Below, one piece after another: positions 28,429 through 31,352 of a stretch of 31,352 bases of DNA. The translations under genes were made by a program, and so were the position numbers. Numbering within the stretch: the first letter of the stretch is position 1; each line of letters starts with the position of its first letter. A model generated the notes under the pieces. It searched no databases, was not told the origin of the DNA, and was given only the letters and a program-made list of their open reading frames with translations. Origin of the DNA: a virus; the IMG/VR virus record IMGVR_UViG_3300031722_000119, positions 1-31,352 of that record; one strand, written 5' to 3'.

Positions 28429-29096
28429 AATCAACTGAATTTATAACTGAAGCTCCGTTGCCAGACGATTGGGATACAAAGGCGTTCTCGTCTTTCAATC
28501 CTATTAAAAAACAGGTTGCATATGCACTAGAAAGATCTAAGAAAATTGGATCGGGCTCGAGTAGAATTGTGACCAGCATTATGTATCAAGGTCGCCCTAC
28601 CGCGTTAAAAATCGCTAAGAACAAAAAAGGTTTAGCACAGAATGAAGCAGAGTTAGCGATAGTCAATGACGGGTATGCAAAAGGTATGGCTATCATTATC
28701 CCGTTGATCGACTATGATAAAGAGAGTGTCATACCGCGCTGGATTCAATTTGAGATGGCCGAGAAAGCAAACGAGAAACAGTTGTGCGCTATTATGAAAT
28801 GCGCCCGTCTAACTGATGTATTATTGATTGCTGGGATTATATCAGGAAAGAATAGAGATGGAGGTGACAGAATCGCCTCGTCAGTTAATGTTCAACGAGC
28901 AGCCGCAGGATACTCTAGTCAAGAAGATGAAGATACGTTCTATGAATACGTGAATGAGCTAGCAGAGTTAGCTAACAGCTTTGACATTGAGTTAGTCGAC
29001 TTTCAGACTGCTAGTAACTGGGGAATATATAAAGGTCGGGCTGTCATTATCGACGTTGGGTTTACTAGCGGTGTGGCATCGTCCCATTATTCGTGA
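28425..29096 (+). CDS. Protein-kinase-like protein, putatively packaged
   Basis: This 223-residue protein starts MKSTEFITE|A. It then shows kinase elements: glycine loop IGSGSSRIV (41-49), A-L-K-I with Lys62 (VAIK-type), E74 in NEAEL (helix C), a catalytic-loop-like V-D-F-Q-T-A-S-N-W-G (191-200, Asp192 and Asn198), and I-I-D-V-G-F (208-213, Asp210, the DFG position). All core positions are present in order, in a small protein. The target is unknown. It is coupled to the upstream gene by ATGA. It is distinct from the next three genes, which share a different kinase-like layout. Confidence 0.65.
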   Translation: MKSTEFITEAPLPDDWDTKAFSSFNPIKKQVAYALERSKKIGSGSSRIVTSIMYQGRPTALKIAKNKKGLAQNEAELAIVNDGYAKGMAIIIPLIDYDKESVIPRWIQFEMAEKANEKQLCAIMKCARLTDVLLIAGIISGKNRDGGDRIASSVNVQRAAAGYSSQEDEDTFYEYVNELAELANSFDIELVDFQTASNWGIYKGRAVIIDVGFTSGVASSHYS

Positions 29097-29104
29097 GATA
29101 ATAG

Positions 29105-29710
29105 ATGAAAGCAAACGAATTCATCACTGAGTACATCGACCCGAAATTTGTCAATTCCGAGATCAAGAAAACAGACTGGCAGAAAGTAGGTGCTGGAGCG
29201 ACCGCATCAGTATGGCATCACTTAGAGGATCCTAATACTGTAGTTAAAGTTATCGGCGGTGGTCGAGATCGTATTACAAAACAGTTCCGTAATACGGCAA
29301 TTGCTTTCGTTCACTTTTGTGTAGATCACGGGCACGAGAGTCCGCACTTCCCGATCATCCACGGCATTAACATAGACGACGAAGATATCGTGCAGATTAG
29401 GATCGAACGACTAGTAGAGTTGCCAAATTTAGCAGTCAATCGACGGTTAGAGAGTGTAGCAGAAACGGTTGACTACTATTCAGTGACGCGTGCTAGGGAC
29501 GAGATAGAAGTATTAGATGAAGCTATCGCGAAATATCCGATTCTTCAAAACAATTCAGGAATAGAAATCGCGAAAGCCGTTAAGTTGCTGTCTAAGTATG
29601 TTGAGTCTTACACAAGGAAACATAAAACAGTAGCGGGGTTAGATCTCCATTATGGCAATTGGCTAATGCGTCCAAATGGCATTATCGTAGCAGCGGATCC
29701 TTGGTACTAA
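29105..29710 (+). CDS. Kinase/APH-like protein, putatively packaged (paralog 1 of 3)
   Basis: This 201-residue protein starts MKANEFITE|Y. Features are glycine loop V-G-A-G-A-T-A-S-V-W (28-37), V-V-K-V with Lys48, the paralog-specific block FVHFCVDHGHESPHFPIIHG, catalytic loop L-D-L-H-Y-G-N-W (179-186, Asp180, Asn185), and a terminal A-A-D-P-W-Y with Asp198 in the metal position. The DLHxxN...D layout is typical of aminoglycoside-phosphotransferase-like kinases. The substrate is unknown. It lies one base before its paralog at 29712. Confidence 0.65.
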   Translation: MKANEFITEYIDPKFVNSEIKKTDWQKVGAGATASVWHHLEDPNTVVKVIGGGRDRITKQFRNTAIAFVHFCVDHGHESPHFPIIHGINIDDEDIVQIRIERLVELPNLAVNRRLESVAETVDYYSVTRARDEIEVLDEAIAKYPILQNNSGIEIAKAVKLLSKYVESYTRKHKTVAGLDLHYGNWLMRPNGIIVAADPWY

Positions 29711-29711
29711 T

Positions 29712-30341
29712 ATGAAAATAAATGAGATCATAGCCGAAGATGTTCCATCCGCCTTCATCAATTCGGAAATCAAGAAGGACAAGCAATGGAAGAAGATGGG
29801 GTCCGGTGTTACTGCATCGGTGTGGAGGCACATGGAAGATCCGACTACCGTAGTGAAGGTTGTTGGGGGCGGGATGATGAATAGTCGACCGAGTTACCGG
29901 TCCGGAGCAATCGCTTTTGTTCACTTCTGCGTGGATCATGGCCACGAGAGTCCACATTTCCCAATCATTCACGGCATTAATGTTGATGACGATGATGTTG
30001 TGCAAATACGATTAGAGACATTGTTGCCTATCGTAAATTATGATATCGCAACCGGTTGTGCTAACATAGCAAGCGATGTTAAAGAGTACGGAGTCAAGGA
30101 CTATCGATGTGTCGATAGTATGAATTCACTCGACCGACTCCTCCACCATGAAAATACACAAATGAGGGGACACAATTCCGCCGCAAGTATTGCTGAAGCA
30201 TGTGATATACTAGTAAAAAATGCGCCGCATTATGCGAAGGCGTACAAACTAGAAGTATTGAGATTAGATTTGCATTTCGGTAATTGGATGATGCGTGGAG
30301 ACAATACGATTGTAGCAGCGGATCCGTGGTATGCTATATAA
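29712..30341 (+). CDS. Kinase/APH-like protein, putatively packaged (paralog 2 of 3)
   Basis: This 209-residue protein starts MKINEIIAE|D. It has glycine loop G-S-G-V-T-A-S-V-W (30-38), Lys49 in V-V-K-V-V, the HF-C-V-D-H-G-H-E-S-P-H-F-P block, R-L-D-L-H-F-G-N-W (Asp186, Asn191) and A-A-D-P-W-Y (Asp204). It aligns over its full length with the 29105 and 30351 products; the middle third differs most. All catalytic positions are intact. Confidence 0.65.
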   Translation: MKINEIIAEDVPSAFINSEIKKDKQWKKMGSGVTASVWRHMEDPTTVVKVVGGGMMNSRPSYRSGAIAFVHFCVDHGHESPHFPIIHGINVDDDDVVQIRLETLLPIVNYDIATGCANIASDVKEYGVKDYRCVDSMNSLDRLLHHENTQMRGHNSAASIAEACDILVKNAPHYAKAYKLEVLRLDLHFGNWMMRGDNTIVAADPWYAI

Positions 30342-30350
30342 AGAGATAAT

Positions 30351-30968
30351 ATGAGAATAAATGAGGTAATCACAACAGACGAAGATGTCGACCCTAGGTT
30401 TGTCAATTCTGAAATTAAGAAAACGGCCTGGCAGGAAGTAGGACAAGGTGCAACCGCATCAGTATGGCAACATATGGATGAGCCAACCACTGTAGTCAAA
30501 GTAGTTGGCGGAGGAGAGGAGGAGATGACAGAAGAGACTCGTAACACAGCAATTGCTTTTGTTCACTTTTGTGTAGATCATGGCCACGAGAGCTCACACT
30601 TTCCTATCATTCACGGCATTAACGTAGACGACGAAGATGTCGTGCAGATCAGAATCGAACGGTTATCTAGCTTGCCGGGCGGCACTGTAGGATCTATGTT
30701 AGCAGATTTAGCGGATGCTGTGGAATATCACGGAATAACAAACAGGATAATTCCGTATATTACCAGACTAGACAAATGCTTGCAGCAACACGAAAATCTA
30801 AAACTCAATTCGGCGCAAGACATAGCGTATGCAATCGCTATACTATTGTAACATGAAAAATTCTATTCGAAATTGCATAAGACTGAAGTGACATTGGATT
30901 TACACTACGCGAATTGGCTAATGCGACAGGATGGCACTATAGTCGCCGCAGATCCTTGGTACGGATAA
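30351..30968 (+). pseudogene. Kinase/APH-like paralog 3 of 3, interrupted by an in-frame TAA
   Basis: The open frame from ATG 30351 stops at TAA 30849-30851 after 166 residues. The same frame then continues without shift to TAA 30966-30968, reading L-D-L-H-Y-A-N-W-L-M-R and A-A-D-P-W-Y, the catalytic end of its two paralogs. One nonsense codon therefore splits an otherwise full-length 205-codon gene. Stopping there removes the catalytic loop and metal-binding Asp while keeping the glycine loop and Lys. The N-terminus is M-R-I-N-E-V-I-T-T-D-E, a degenerate form of the targeting peptide. The loop also reads A where the paralogs have G. It may be decaying, read through, or a sequencing error. 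Confidence 0.7.
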
Positions 30969-30971
30969 GAC

Positions 30972-31352
30972 ATGAAAATAAATGAAATCACTACTAACAC
31001 GACCCAGAAGGATTTAGATTGGATAGAGCGACACTGCGGCCCATATCTCCAAGAAATAGGCGGGATAGATAACGCTCTTATCCATTACCCGATGTACCGC
31101 GGCAGTGACGATGTCTTCCATCCACATTCTTCTATCCTTCGTGTGACGGTGAGGCAAAATCGCCGCCCGCGATCTACCGGCGTTGACGATCACGAACAGG
31201 CCGACGGATGGTTTATCGAGACCTTTGGAATCCCATACCGAAGCGCGTCATTGTTCTGTACCGGCAACGTTGACACTGCCGCTGCCTACGCCCGGTACTA
31301 CAGTGTAGGCAACACGGCGATTGTTTTGCCTATAGGAGAATATCACTACTGC
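30972..31352 (+). CDS. ADP-ribosyltransferase-like protein, putatively packaged, 3' end outside window
   Basis: The frame from ATG 30972 is open to the last base (127 codons shown). It starts MKINEIT, the cluster's N-terminal peptide without a clear cleavage Glu. The body has M-Y-R-G-S-D-D, then R-Q-N-R-R-P-R-S-T-G, then F-G-I-P-Y-R-S-A-S-L-F-C-T-G followed by A-A-A-Y-A, then V-L-P-I-G-E-Y. The [YW]-R-G ... S-L-[FI]-C-[ST] ... A-x-Y order is the same as in the 27661 product and is compatible with the ADP-ribosyltransferase fold. This is tentative, since the catalytic end is missing. Confidence 0.6.
   Translation, partial: MKINEITTNTTQKDLDWIERHCGPYLQEIGGIDNALIHYPMYRGSDDVFHPHSSILRVTVRQNRRPRSTGVDDHEQADGWFIETFGIPYRSASLFCTGNVDTAAAYARYYSVGNTAIVLPIGEYHYC

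Noticed and set aside
1-31352. tRNA genes, CRISPR arrays, insertion sequences, integrase or attachment sites
   Set aside because: I saw no cloverleaf with a conserved T-loop, no spaced direct repeats of CRISPR type, and no transposase or integrase motifs.
1-31352. Rho-independent terminators
   Set aside because: T-runs occur only inside genes without a GC-rich stem before them, so none could be supported.

Overview
The window is about 31 kb of a large, strictly lytic tailed phage that belongs to, or is a distant relative of, the T4 superfamily. It carries a T4-type replication set: a UvsW-like helicase, a gp61-like primase and a gp41-like DnaB-family helicase. It also has T4-type late promoter motifs (TATAAATA), two free-standing GIY-YIG homing endonucleases, and dense packing of very small genes with ATGA, TAATG and GTGA start-stop overlaps. 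Many good sigma70 promoters (TTGAC-N17-TATAAT) point to a proteobacterial host using its own vegetative RNA polymerase. Neither the host species nor the phage species can be read from the sequence. No tRNA, CRISPR array, integrase or convincing Rho-independent terminator was found, and no gene-free gap exceeds about 110 bases.

Layout. (1) 1-6017: early-type, mostly hypothetical small genes read rightward, including an AAA+ ATPase with a TTG start, membrane proteins and a lipoprotein, in operons headed by promoters at 633, 2094 and 2966. (2) 6027-8619: a HAD-type 5'-nucleotidase, small conserved proteins, a full-length methylglyoxal synthase with a C-terminal extension, and a Lys/Ala/Pro-rich histone-H1-like protein. 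(3) 8622-12146: a large unknown protein, the UvsW-like helicase and two conserved phage proteins. (4) 12153-18110: a dense array of tiny paralogous genes in three recurring families, interrupted by a possible clamp-loader small subunit and zinc-finger proteins. (5) 18119-21299: a small protein with PolIII-alpha-like motifs, a reverse-strand homing endonuclease, five more small paralogs and one reverse-strand conserved gene. (6) 21336-25783: a structural (baseplate-like) protein, primase, homing endonuclease, helicase and a small T4-type conserved gene. (7) 25773-31352: a run of nine genes whose products nearly all begin with the same short peptide, M-[KR]-x-x-E-[FI]-I-x-E. This closely resembles the T4 capsid-targeting sequence that is cleaved by the prohead protease.

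The last cluster is the most interesting part. Behind the putative targeting peptide the proteins are of different kinds: a Pol-beta-type nucleotidyltransferase, two ADP-ribosyltransferase-like proteins, one protein-kinase-like protein, and three tandem kinase/APH-like paralogs, the last interrupted by an in-frame TAA. The simplest reading is a set of enzymes packaged in the head and injected with the DNA, analogous to T4 Alt and the internal proteins. A second notable pattern is a repeated leaderless promoter: at four genes (6062, 12990, 19530, 22233) exactly six bases separate the -10 hexamer from ATG, so the predicted transcription start is the A of the start codon.
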